From contig JAYKAV010002353.1 of assembly GCA_035582835.1 (NCBI GenBank), forward strand, positions 712,586 through 776,585: DNA of 64,000 nucleotides, given 5' to 3'. This DNA is from Phoebastria nigripes. Its lineage: Eukaryota > Chordata > Aves > Procellariiformes > Diomedeidae. The position numbers were made by a program, and so were the translations under genes. Position 1 is the first letter of the stretch. The number at the start of each line of letters is the position of its first letter. Under the pieces are notes generated by a model. The model did no database searches. It worked only from the letters and a program-made list of their open reading frames with translations, and had not been told where the DNA came from. This document shows positions 1-10,200 of the stretch, one piece after another.

Positions 1-870
1 CTGCTGGCACATTGAGGGTAGCTCAGAAAAGCTACAAGCAAGCTCTTTCAGGAATAAACCATTCTTCCTGTTCAGCAGCAGTTTCTTAAAAAAACTGCAG
101 GTTTTCAAGCTTTGGCAAATGAGAAACAGGACTTACTTGAGAGGCCAGCAAAAAAGATGGATGTTTGTACAGCTTTTCTATCAGTGAGAAAGGGAACTTC
201 CCCTGGGGATGGGAGGATGGCTGAAGAATTTTATCAGAGGTTCATTGATCCCCTTTCTGTGGTGTTTTCAAGGGCTTTCAATGATGTCTTGAGTGAAAGA
301 GCATTAGGATCTTTACCATATAAAGGCCTTTGCATTGCTTTCTTCCTTTGGTAAAAATAAAGATTTAGAGAATACTAGAGATTGGAGACTTATTGCCTAT
401 TTGAAATAGATTACAAAATTTTGATTCTATTTTAGCTAAGGGACTGGGAAAGAAAATAGCAAGGCAATTATTACTTCTCAGTCTCTCTAATATCTTTAAA
501 GGTCACATATGGGCAGCCACTTTGTGTAGTTTGTGGGAATTATTTGAAATTGCAGGAGAAGACAAAAACGTAGTAGGCTTGAATCTAACCAAAGGTTTTA
601 GACAGAGTGAAAATTATCTCACATATCTCAAGACTGGATTATCCTATAGTTTGTTAACTTGCATTACAAGCACCTTACGGCTTAATGAAATGTGTTCCAT
701 TACATTTTTTAGTGTTTTTCTTTGATTCTTTTGTTGCATGGGAGGAATGGATTTAAGAGGATTTCAGGGTTTAGTTGCTCAGCTGGTGAGAGCGAGCTTT
801 TGTAATGTCCCTGAAAGTTGTCACATTTACAAACGATGTTATAATAATGGTAGGCTATGCTAAGTAGTCA
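1..870 (+). pseudogene. Decayed L1/Tx1-clade LINE reverse transcriptase
   Basis: This is a fossil of a non-LTR retrotransposon reverse transcriptase, cut by the window edge. In frame 1 (about 112-351) there is an SPGDG...EEFYQRF block followed by FNDVL, which matches the L1/Tx1-clade pattern SPGxDGxxAEFYxxF better than the CR1 pattern (GPDGIxPRVLxEL). Frame 2 near 362-402 then reads DLENTRDWRLIAYL, the counterpart of the RDWRPIxLLxxDYKIL block, and DYKIL itself follows in frame 1 at 409. Frame 3 from 426 to 725 gives ILAKGLGKKIA, then a decayed motif A region ending in a YLTYLKTGL-like stretch. Frame 1 at 826-852 reads FTNDVIIMV, a decayed FADD box (motif C). At least three frameshifts and several stops show it is long dead. 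The motif order and spacing agree with one RT domain with a deletion before motif C. I could not follow it confidently past 870. Confidence 0.6.
765..835 (+). other. tRNA-like fragment (A-box/D-arm resemblance)
   Basis: The stretch around 771-797 contains TTGCTCAGCTGGTGAGAGCG, close to the D-arm and A-box of a tRNA (TAGCTCAGCTGGTTAGAGCG). No clear anticodon arm or B-box (GGTTCGANTCC) follows, so it is not a functional tRNA. It may be a worn tRNA-derived SINE head or tRNA pseudogene inserted in the LINE fossil, or chance within LINE sequence. Confidence 0.2.
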
Positions 871-3231
871 TATCTATGTATACGTGTGCATACATATATA
901 GAAATATACATTCATATATGTTCATATCAGTTTTCAACATTAACATTTACAGATTATACAGAGAAAAGGCAGTGATTAATGTGAGTAAGAGCATGACACT
1001 GGGATGTTTATTGTGGGATACTCCTTCACAACTCCAGAGGTCTTAAAGGTCAGATGAGCCTTTTCTTAGAGAAGGAAGGGTTTGCTTTGTTTTTTGTTTG
1101 TTTTCTTAAGACTAACTGATTTTCAGCAACAACTCAGTATCTGAACTGAAATGGGAGAAACTTTGTCTCCTGTCAGGTAAAAGTGATGAGGTGGAATAGA
1201 TGAGCCTCAACTTCACAGGAAAAGGGATGTTAACTAAACACTTTACTCTTAGTTTTTACATTTTTGTGACATGTGTATCTTCCCTTTGCAGTTTCTTTTA
1301 TTAAAGGGTTCGAGTCACTCCAAATGCTTTGGAGCAAGAAATACAACTTAGTGGAGAAGTAGTGATCTTAACACTTAAGTCTGGTAGATAAGGTCTCCCT
1401 CCCTCTGCTTTTCACTGCTGACCATACCAGGAAATGACCCACTCTACTTTAAAGGCATAATGACATAATTGCAAAGCGAGGTGACTAAGTTAGATAGCCC
1501 GTACCTCATCCATCACCTGTGTGTTCAGTTATGGAAGGATTAGTGACAGAGCGTGCAAATGTCTTCTTGATGATCCTATTTGCTTTTGTAATCTTCAGTA
1601 TTCTTGCATAACTGAAAATCTTGGGTTTTGTAGAGCTTGTTTTTTACATTCTTACTGTCATAGGTTTTATTACTAATACCATAGGTGTTGTTCAAACAGA
1701 GGTAAAAGACACAAGAAAACTTACCTTAAACTGAAGTTCAGGTTATTTATAAAATGATTCAGTTCTTAACAGTGACTGAGAAAAATCAGAAAAAGTTTGG
1801 GACATGAACGCTGGATTCCATGTCTGTGGAATTTCATGGAAATAAAAGTTTTCAGTTTTAGAAAGTAGGGGTATGAAAGTTCTATGTGTTTTCCTGTAAT
1901 TCAACTCTTTAATGATTCATTTTATCTCTTTTGAAGTCTCATTAATAAAGCTGGGGAGGGGGATGAAGACGAAGGAAGAGGAGCATGTGTCCATTGAAGT
2001 ACAGTCAAAGGTCTGATAGTGACAACTACCACTCAGCTGGGACATGGAATATCCTTCCCTGTGTCTTTGGTGCCTTTTCTTGAAAAATTCTGAAACTTTT
2101 TGGTTTTGTCTTAAAGCGGTGTTCATATTTTGAAGTTCTGTTGATCAGCTCGAGAGCATACTCTAGAGTTAATAGGGTTGTTTACTTCCATCTCTTTGGA
2201 GATTTAAATTATGCTATTTCTGGGCACCTTGAAAAGAAAACTCTTAAATTTAACTTGAGGTTTTATTCATATCATTTATAGTAGGTGCCAAAGTAACTCT
2301 CAGAAATATTTGGAGGTCTAAGACTAAAAGATGAGAATTTCACACCATCTGCTATTTAGGATTGCCAGACTCACTTCAAGTACAGACAGTGGAGTGCAGC
2401 CTCTCTGCCTAAATTAGGCAACTACAGTAGATAATCTGAATACAGTTTGTTTTTTTTTTTTTTTTTTTTTAATGATGTCTTTATCCTCTTTTGGCATATC
2501 ACACAAAAGAGAGAATAATGAAATGTACCTTCTGCCTGTCAAACTGCCACTACAAGACTCCTGACTTTCTCAATATTTAGTACAGATCTAGGCTGACATT
2601 CAACAATTGTTGCTGCCTAGAAGGACACAGGGAGTTTTTCACCAGAAATTAACTTCAATAACAATATCTGAAGCAGTTGCATTCATTGTCGATATCCTGA
2701 TAGAATAAGGTCACCTGTGCTGGGAGAAAAACAAGAGAAGGAAACTGTAGTATTGTGCTGCATTTCTGCAGTTTAAAATTAAGCAGTGTCATGTCCTTGG
2801 CCACTGAACCATAAACCTGTAGGTCCCTAGTGGATGGAGAGTGCAGGTGCACTGTCAATCACAACCTACGAGGCCTATCTCACTATTGTCTGGCTTTACA
2901 TGCAAACGTTATCTTTTAATGAGATCTTAGCTATTAGAAACCCTTCCAGGTTGTGCTAGGATTCCAGTTCTTCAGGCATTCAACTTTTTGATTACTTTAG
3001 CCTCTATCAGCATATTGGATTTTTGGTATTACATGGGAGAGCTCCTTGGCAAGGCAAAGGTGTGGCCAGAGCACTGCAGTCAGCCCCGTGTCTCAGCTAC
3101 TTCTTCTTCACTATGTGAATAGAAAACTGTGAGATTTCTGCTGCTTTCAGGCAGTCTGGACATTACGATGTTAAATTTATTGCATTCCAAAATATTACTT
3201 GACCTTTGCTATAGTGTAAAGCTGTATTAAT
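871..3231. other. Unique AT-rich non-coding sequence
   Basis: No gene is supported here. Open frames are under 70 codons and show no domain. The right-hand remainder of the LINE fossil may extend into 871-1600, but I cannot align it. A T21 homopolymer lies at 2450-2470. Confidence 0.5.
2450..2470. repeat. Poly-T tract, 21 bp
   Basis: This is a pure run of 21 T. No target duplication or retro-copy was recognised beside it. Confidence 0.9.
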
Positions 3232-3480
3232 GTAGCATCCAGAAGTCCCCGCTGAGGCCCTGGTGTATGAGTGCCATACCTGCGGGTAATAAGAGACAAC
3301 CTCTTTGCTCAGGCAACTTGCTATTAAATAGACAAGACAGTTTCCTCATGCCTCAGTTAAGTGCTTTTCTCGCACTTCTATTGGTTTGCCCAGGGTCAGT
3401 CAGGGCTTCTGTGAGAAGAGCTAAATATTGAACCCAGATTTGCTGAGTCCTCATTTAGCATCTTAACCACAGTGCTACTT
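3232..3480 (+). mobile_element. Ancient amniote SINE-like repeat (MIR/CORE-type texture)
   Basis: The segment starts TAGCATCCAGAAGTCCC and later carries TTGCCCAGGGTCA, then ATTGAACCCAGATTTGCTGA and TTAACCACAGTGCTA. This run of phrases is typical of old MIR-like or other ancient amniote repeats (GCCCAGGGTCACACAG...GAACCCAGGTCTCCTGA...TAACCACTAGACCA). It is degenerate and has no clean ends. The family name is uncertain; the interspersed-repeat origin is fairly likely. Confidence 0.45.
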
Positions 3481-4544
3481 TTTTCCTTTCACAGCCAGCA
3501 TATTTGCTTTCCATTTTTCAGAGGCTGTTTTAAAGACAGGCTAAATTATTAACTGGAGGCACTAACATTTGGAAAACAAAAAGCTCAAGGACACACATAC
3601 AGTAGCTCTCAGCCTGCAGTGGTGTGGGGGATGTTTTTTGACTGATATTGTAAGTGCAGAATTATCATAATCAGCAATCATTAATCCAGAGTCTCTGGAC
3701 TCTTTGACGCTCTTGCTGTGAGTAGAATGTGCTCCAGCGTGCTGTGCTCCTCTCACTGAGAAAATGAAAGATTCGGAGAGACCACAGATTAATGATCTCC
3801 AGTTGGCCAGTTTCACTTGTGTAGGTAACAGCAGGTAGGTTGAAGCCGAGGAAAAGTTCCAGTTCATATATTTGAATTTTAAAGGGAATGTCTGTCCTTT
3901 GAGTGTATGCTAGCACAATCCCCTCTGCAGTGTAGCAGAGTACTATTAATGAAATCACTGCTGGCTTTTTATGTTTTACTGCTGTTGACATTTTTGCAGC
4001 TGTTAGAGAAATGACTCAAGGCCTATAAGTTCTGGGTCATTTTTCATTTATGGGATATTTTCTCCTCTACATACTCAATTCTGACTCTTATTTTTATTAA
4101 TTTCTTATTGTTCCTGAGGATCAGAGTGATATTTAATAAGATTTTTATAACCTTGCACAGAGATAGAGTTATTATCTGAAACCGCCTTTACCAACCTGAT
4201 GTCTACTTAGACAGGGCCAAATTCTGACATCCTGCAGTAAGTAGACCCTCTTTTATTCAAGTTGCTTGAGGCACTTTGCATGATGCCTCTAAATTTTAAA
4301 ATTTTTGGTTGCTTGACTTTATATGGTAGATCTAGAGCTTACAGTGTTTACTAGCAGTCTGAGTAACAGTGGTAAAAATGGGACACACAGTCAACTGCAA
4401 ATAGTGATATATTGGATTTAGCCTTTTTGGGTTTTGACCTTCACAATATAAACTGATCATTAAATACACAGCTTGTACTTCAAAATCTTTATGAGCTGTA
4501 GTAGAAACCTCTGTTCTTGAATAGTGTCGATGAGATTAAGGTGA
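3481..4544. other. Unique non-coding sequence
   Basis: AT-rich DNA with two short minus-strand open frames (up to 106 codons, 3562-3991) that overlap each other in different frames and show no motif. Nothing else was recognised. Confidence 0.5.
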
Positions 4545-4549
4545 CACTT
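4545..4549 (+). repeat. Target-site duplication CACTT, left copy
   Basis: CACTT lies directly before the LTR end TGTTGTGG and is repeated exactly at 7235-7239, directly after the other LTR end. Five bases is a usual retroviral target duplication length, so these two positions define the element's ends. Confidence 0.85.
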
Positions 4550-4670
4550 TGTTGTGGTTTAACCTGGCAGGCAGCTAAACACCACACAGCTGCTTGCTCA
4601 CTCCCCCTGCAGTGGGATGGGGGAGAGAATCGAAAAAANAAGTCGAATTCGTGGGTTGAGATAAAGACAG

Positions 4671-4676
4671 TTTAAT
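4671..4676 (-). promoter_or_regulatory. LTR polyadenylation signal ATTAAA
   Basis: The plus strand reads TTTAAT inside ACAGTTTAATAGGAC, giving ATTAAA on the LTR's own strand. The second solo LTR has the same hexamer at 33511-33516. Its position in the R/U5 part of the LTR fits a poly(A) signal; use is inferred. Confidence 0.45.
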
Positions 4677-4984
4677 AGGACAGAAAAGGAAGGGAAGATA
4701 ATGATAATAATGATGAAAGAATATACAAAATAAGTGATGCACAATGCAATTGCTCACCACTCGCCAACTGATGCCCAGCCAGTCCCTGAGCAGCTGTCGC
4801 CGCCACCCGGCCAACTCCCCCAGTTTATATACTGAGCATGACATCATATGGTATGGACTCCCCTTTGGCCAGTTTGGGTCAGCTGTCCTGGCTGTGCCCC
4901 CTCAGCTTCTCACTGGCAGGGCATGAGAAGCTGAAAAGTCCTTGACTAGTGTAAGCACTACATAGCAACAACTAACTAACAACT

Positions 4985-7123
4985 ATCCTGGCCTCTTCAG
5001 GGATCTGCTCGGTAAAGTACCATGGGATAAAGCTGTGGAGGGAAGAGGGCCCCAAGAAAGATGGTTAATATTCAAGGATCACCTCCTCCAAGCTCAGGAG
5101 CGATGCATCCCAACAAAGAAGTCAGGTAAAAACGCCAGGAGGCCTGCGTTGATGAACAAGGAGCTCGTGGACAAACTCAAACACAAAAAGGAAGCCTACA
5201 GAGGGTGGAAGCAAGGACAGGTAGCCTGGGAGGAATACAGAGAAATTGTCTGAGCACCCAGGGATCAGGTTAGGAAAGCTAAAGCCCTGATAGAATTAAA
5301 TCTGGCTGGGGACATCAAAGGCAACAAGAAAAGATTCTATAGGTACGTCAGGGACAAAAGGAAGACGAGGGAAAATGTGGGCCTTCTCCGGAAGGAAACG
5401 GGAGACCTGGTTACCCGGGATACGGAGAAGGCAGAGGTACTCAATGACTTTTTTGCCTNGGTCTTCACCGGCAAGTGCTCGAGCCTCACCGCCCAAGCCA
5501 CAGAAGGCAAAGGCAGGGACTGGGAGAATGAAGAGCTGCCCACTGTAGGAGAAGATCAGGTTCGAGACCATCTAAGGAACCTGAAGGTGCACAAGTCCAT
5601 GGGNCCCNANGAGATCCNTCCGNNGGTCCTGAGGGAACTGGCGGATGAAGTTGCTAAGCCACTATCCATCATATCTGAGAAGCTGTGGCAGTCCAGTGAA
5701 GTTCCCACTGACTGGAAAAGGGGAAACATTGCACCCATTTTTAAAAAGGGAAAAAAGGACGACCCAGGGAACTACAGGCCAGTCAGTCTCCCCTCTGTGC
5801 CTGGGAAGATCATGGAACAGATCCTCCTGGAAGCTATGCTAAGGCACATGGAGGACAGGGACGTGATTTAAGACAGCCAGCATGGCTTCACCAAGGGCAA
5901 GTCCTGCCTGACTAACCTAGTGGCCTTCTACGCTGGAGTGACTACATCAGTGGACANGGGAAGGGCTACAGATGTCGTCTCTCTGGACCTCTGTAAGGCC
6001 TTTGACACGGTCCCCNACAACATCCTTCTCTCTAAACTGGAGAGGTATGGATTTGATGGGTGGACTGTCCGGTGGGTGAGGAATTGGTTGGATGGTCACA
6101 TCCAGAGGGTAGTGGTCAATGGCTCAATGTCCAGATGGAGGTCAGTGACAAGTGGCATCCCGCAGGGGTCTGTATTGGGATTGGTACTGTTTAATATCTT
6201 CATCAATGACATAGATGGTGGGATCGAGTGCACCCTCAGCAAGTTTGCAGACGACACCAAGCTGAGTGGTGTGGTTGACATGCCTGAGGGACGGGATGCC
6301 ATCCAGAGGGACCTGGACAAGCTGGAGAAGTGGGCCCATGTGAACCTCATGAGGTTCAACAAGGCCAAGTGCAGGGTCCTGCACCTGTGTTNGGGCAACC
6401 CCCGGTATCAATGCAGGCTGGGGGATGAAGGGATTGAGAGCAGCCCTTTGGAGAAGGACTTGGGGGTACTGGTGGATGACAAGCTGGACATGAGCTGGCA
6501 ATGTGCGCTCGCAGCCCAGAAGGCCAACNGTATCCTGGGCTGCATCCAAAGAAGCGTGGCCAGCAGGTCGAGGGAGGTGATTCTGCCCCTCTATTCTGCT
6601 CTGGTGAGATGCCACCTGGAGTACTGCATCCAGCTCTGGAGCCCTCAGCATAAGAAAGACGTGGACCTGTTGGAGCAGGTCCAGAGGAGGGTCACAAAAA
6701 TGATCAGGGGGATGGAACGCCTCTCCTGTGAAGAAAGGCTGAGAGAGTTGGGGTTGTTCAGCCTGGAGAAGAGAAGGCTTCGGGGACACCTTCAGTACTT
6801 AAAGGGGGCTTATAAGAAAGATGGGGAGAAACTTTTTAGCAGGGCCTGTTNTGACAGGACAAGGGGGAATGGCTTTAAACTAAAAGAGGATAGATTTAGA
6901 CTAGATATAAAGAAGACATTTTTTAAGCTGAGGGTGGTGAAACACTGGCACAGGTTGCCCAGAGAGGCGGCAGATGCCCCATCCCTGGAAACATTCAAGG
7001 TCAGGTTGGACTGGGCTCTGAGCAACTTGATCTAGTTGAAGATTGTGCCTGCCCATGTCAGGGGCGTTAAGCTAGATGGCCTTTAAAGGTCCCTTCCAAC
7101 CCAAACTATTCTATGATTCTATG
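4985..7123 (+). mobile_element. CR1 LINE, 5'-truncated, young
   Basis: This is a chicken-repeat-1 non-LTR retrotransposon. It begins inside ORF2, after the endonuclease domain (5' truncation is usual for CR1), and runs through the reverse transcriptase to the 3' UTR. The 3' end carries CTTTAAAGGTCCCTTCCAACCC and the CR1 octamer tail (ATTCTATG repeated, about 7108-7123). It interrupts the minus-strand LTR in antisense. Eleven of the window's N bases fall in it (5459, 5604, 5608, 5610, 5618, 5623, 5624, 5957, 6016, 6392, 6851; another at 6529), suggesting unresolved alleles or mixed reads from similar copies. Confidence 0.95.
4987..7035 (+). pseudogene. CR1 ORF2 reverse transcriptase, two nonsense codons
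   Basis: This is the C-terminal two thirds of the CR1 ORF2 protein, which copies the element's RNA at a nicked genomic target. All coding lies in frame 1 without any frameshift. It starts at [14 protein letters not shown], the linker after the endonuclease. Two codons break it: TGA at 5251-5253 (a likely CGA decay at a CpG) and TAA at 5869-5871. The RT fingers read NYRPVSL near 5770. Motif A reads LDLCKAFDTV at about 5983-6012. Motif B reads GIPQGSV from 6154. The catalytic FADD box is intact at 6244-6255. The C-terminal domain, with [20 protein letters not shown], continues to the stop at 7033-7035. Truncation and stops mean it is not functional, but the low damage points to a recent insertion. 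Confidence 0.93.
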
Positions 7124-7234
7124 ATTCTAAAACATGAGTGTGTTATCAACATTATTCTCATACTAAATCCAAAACACAGCACTATACCAGTTACTATGAA
7201 GAAAATTAACTCTATCCCAGCCGAAACCAGGACA

Positions 7235-7239
7235 CACTT
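7235..7239 (+). repeat. Target-site duplication CACTT, right copy
   Basis: CACTT follows the LTR end GGACA and matches 4545-4549 exactly. Confidence 0.85.
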
Positions 7240-10200
7240 AAATATACACAGAGGAATATATTTAATAACCTTTAAATAACCTCAATATCTTTGTTTTTGA
7301 AAGAATGGAATACCATGTCTTACTGCTAATCAATCAAAAATTCATTTTTGTTGATTCAGCTTCCTGAGTGACTTGGCAAGATTCTTAAAATTGGTAGTGC
7401 TAAGAGGTTACAGTCCGTTTTGAAATTTACAGTAGTAGTTTGATATTGCCTGACCATTTTTGCCCTATCCAAATGAAATGTTCTACCTTTCAATAGTAAT
7501 TATTATATAATTCCTTACATGTCAGGTTAGAATAGTTAATAGAACTAAATGGCTCATTTCCCTCTTTCCTTCATTTAATTTCCAAGGTTTATTACCCCCA
7601 GTAGAGACAGAGAGACATGTCCATCACAAGAAATTGTCCACAGTGTTTTCAAATGAGATTGCATGGAGGTGTATAGATTTTTGTGTAATTACTCATCTAC
7701 ATTTTTCCTGTTAACCTTTATTACTCATGCTGCTTTTGATCTCACTTATGGCATTGTTTTAAAGGACGAGAGCCACTTTAAAATGTTTGCTTTCTGAATC
7801 AATGCACATAGACCTGGTCGAATGAAAAATGAGTATTTTCACCATCCTTGCGTTCTCTAAATCAATGCGAGCTTGATTCTGGCTATGCCAATGCTACTAA
7901 AACCCCTGTGCAGGGATTGATTTCCTTGGCTCCCAGGCCGGGTGGTGCAGCATGACTCACCTCCCAGTGCGACCTCCCTCTCCAGTGGGCTGGACACATC
8001 AATGTCACGTATCAGCTGGTCCAGCACTCCTCTGTAGCCCTATGACCCAACAGGCCTTTAATGACATTTCGTTTTGAAACACATAAAGACAGAGATGTCA
8101 CAGTCTGCTTATAAGGTTCTTATGGAAAGTTGGTAAGAGTATGTGCCTCTTGTCTCAAAATGTGGTATGATGGCATGTGGGAGTGTTTGAGGACAGAAGG
8201 GTGCCTGGGATAGTCCTGGAGGACTGTGGAAGGTGTGAAACAAGGCAAACCTTTAACTACCTTATCACAACAAGCTGCAGTCCTGTGGACTAGAGCAAAC
8301 TATCCCTCAACCATATCTGGTTTTGTCTCAAAGGAGCTACTGAGTGCAAAGAGGACGGTCAGTGGCAGTCAGGCTAAGCCATCAATCTGAGAGCACACTC
8401 AATACATGCTACATNACAGTGTCTTAAAAAAAGAATAGTCCCGTAATGGCTATTCAGATCATAAGATGCTTCCTACCTTAAACTTGGATAGCAGAAATGA
8501 CACCTATTATTATGGGTAAAGTTTGGTGTATAATATTTTTCATTATAAGCCTACTATAACTTCCCCAAGCACTGATAATTTTGGCATAAGTTTTTCCACA
8601 TCTTGAGTAGTTACTTTATTTTAATGCTTCAGTAAAAATGTCTCAGTCATTTAAAATGAAAATTAATTTAGGAGAAGAAAAACATTTTTCTTTTAAAAAT
8701 ACTATTACAATTTGCTTCTTTGAAGTGCTCTAGTGCCTTTGGGCTTAGGAGCAGGAACACTACATTTGTCAGGGTGCTTTTCTTCTATGCTCATGAAAAT
8801 ATAGTTAGTTTGGAACAAATTATTAGACTCTGAAAAGCCACAGGTTCATATACAGCGAAGTGTGCCGTCAAGAAGCCTGCTGTTGAATTTTCTCCACGCT
8901 TACGTGTAGAGCAAGTTCCCAAGCCTCACAGACCTTGATCCACGTATGAAGTACAGCAGCTGAAACCATCTCTTTGGTACTGGGGCAGCAGGGCTGAGCT
9001 GGGAGATAGGTGTTTCAGGTCTTTCTTGTGTTTTTGCTAATAATTCTGGATTTGTCACTGCAAGACCTCGTATATCTGCTTCAGATGGGATGGTTGAGCA
9101 GTTTCATAGATATTTGGTTTGTCCTCTCCTACCCCCCCATTCCCTGGTAGTTGATCCACACAAAGAATAACCTACCTTCATCAGCTATGCTTTTCGTCAA
9201 AAGCTCTTGGTCTAGGCTGCTGGTTTAAAAGACCTGAATTAAAATTTATTGACTTCCAATGTCATGCTGAAATATGGAAGTATTGGCTTATTTGCAGAGA
9301 GTTTTTCTTTTTCAAGCTTCCTTTTCCTTTCTCTTCTTTTGTTTTAAGAGATATTTTACCCCCACAGCTGAGATTAAATAGAGCATCTTATTTCAGCCTT
9401 TGTATATGTACATGCTGATAATCTATTAATTGTTCTCATTATATTTTTATATCTCCTTTATTCAGTGCACAGCCTGGATGCTGAATGAAAAACAGAGCAG
9501 TAATAAAAGCAAATATGATTTGTAGTTGAGAGGAAAACTAACTAGCCTTTCTGGATTTGTCACCATTTTTGATATAATTTTATTTAAGAACTTATTGTAA
9601 GTGCAAGGATGCTGAACTGAAGCTGCAAAGGGAGCTTGATTCTGTCATTTCCTATTTTCTATGTGCTTGCCTTTGTGGTTGTGGTGAGCCATGAAGTATT
9701 TCATTTAATAATTATGTTTAAAAAAAGTTAATTATACAAAGCTGCACAGTGCCACACACAAATAAATACATTTAATTGCCAAAATTGCTGAACAAAATAT
9801 CTCCCAGGAAGAGCTTTACTATTACAATTTTCACACTTCAACAGCAATTATGTAAACAGCAGACTCTGAACTCAAATGTTACTTCTTTTCCAATGATTAG
9901 ATGAATTTTATAACTAGTAATTTTATTGATTATTGACACTTTTATTTTTCAATGAGACCTGTGATGCCCTACTGCCAATGTGAAAAGTTGGACTTCTGAA
10001 TTGGATACTTGGAAAACACAGGGATCTCTCAGTGGAAATCCAGTTGTTGATGTGGCCTTCTCATATATTCTCAGTTACATCATATTTTTAATATATGCTC
10101 AGCCACATCATATTTTTAAGATATGTTGATCTTTCTGTGTTTGGAATTGAAGGCAATATTTCACACAATTAGTAGTATCTACTATAAGCTGTTAAATAGC

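Larger units (their letters stand above)
4550..7234 (-). mobile_element. Solo ERV LTR, split by a CR1 insertion
   Basis: This is a retroviral long terminal repeat on the minus strand. Its U3 start (TGTCCTGGTTTCGGCTGGG on the minus strand) lies at 7234 and its end (CCACAACA) at 4550. The element is about 545 bp once the CR1 at 4985-7123 is removed, close to the intact copy at 52159-52735 (577 bp). It is flanked by a perfect CACTT duplication, so it is a solo LTR left after recombination between two LTRs, with no provirus interior. An ATTAAA poly(A) signal is present on the minus strand at 4671-4676. The LTR sequence resumes after the CR1 exactly where the uninterrupted copies continue (GTGTGTTATCAACATTATTC). 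Confidence 0.88.

Noticed and set aside
6142..6789. Minus-strand open frame of 215 codons
   Set aside because: Antisense shadow of the CR1 reverse transcriptase.
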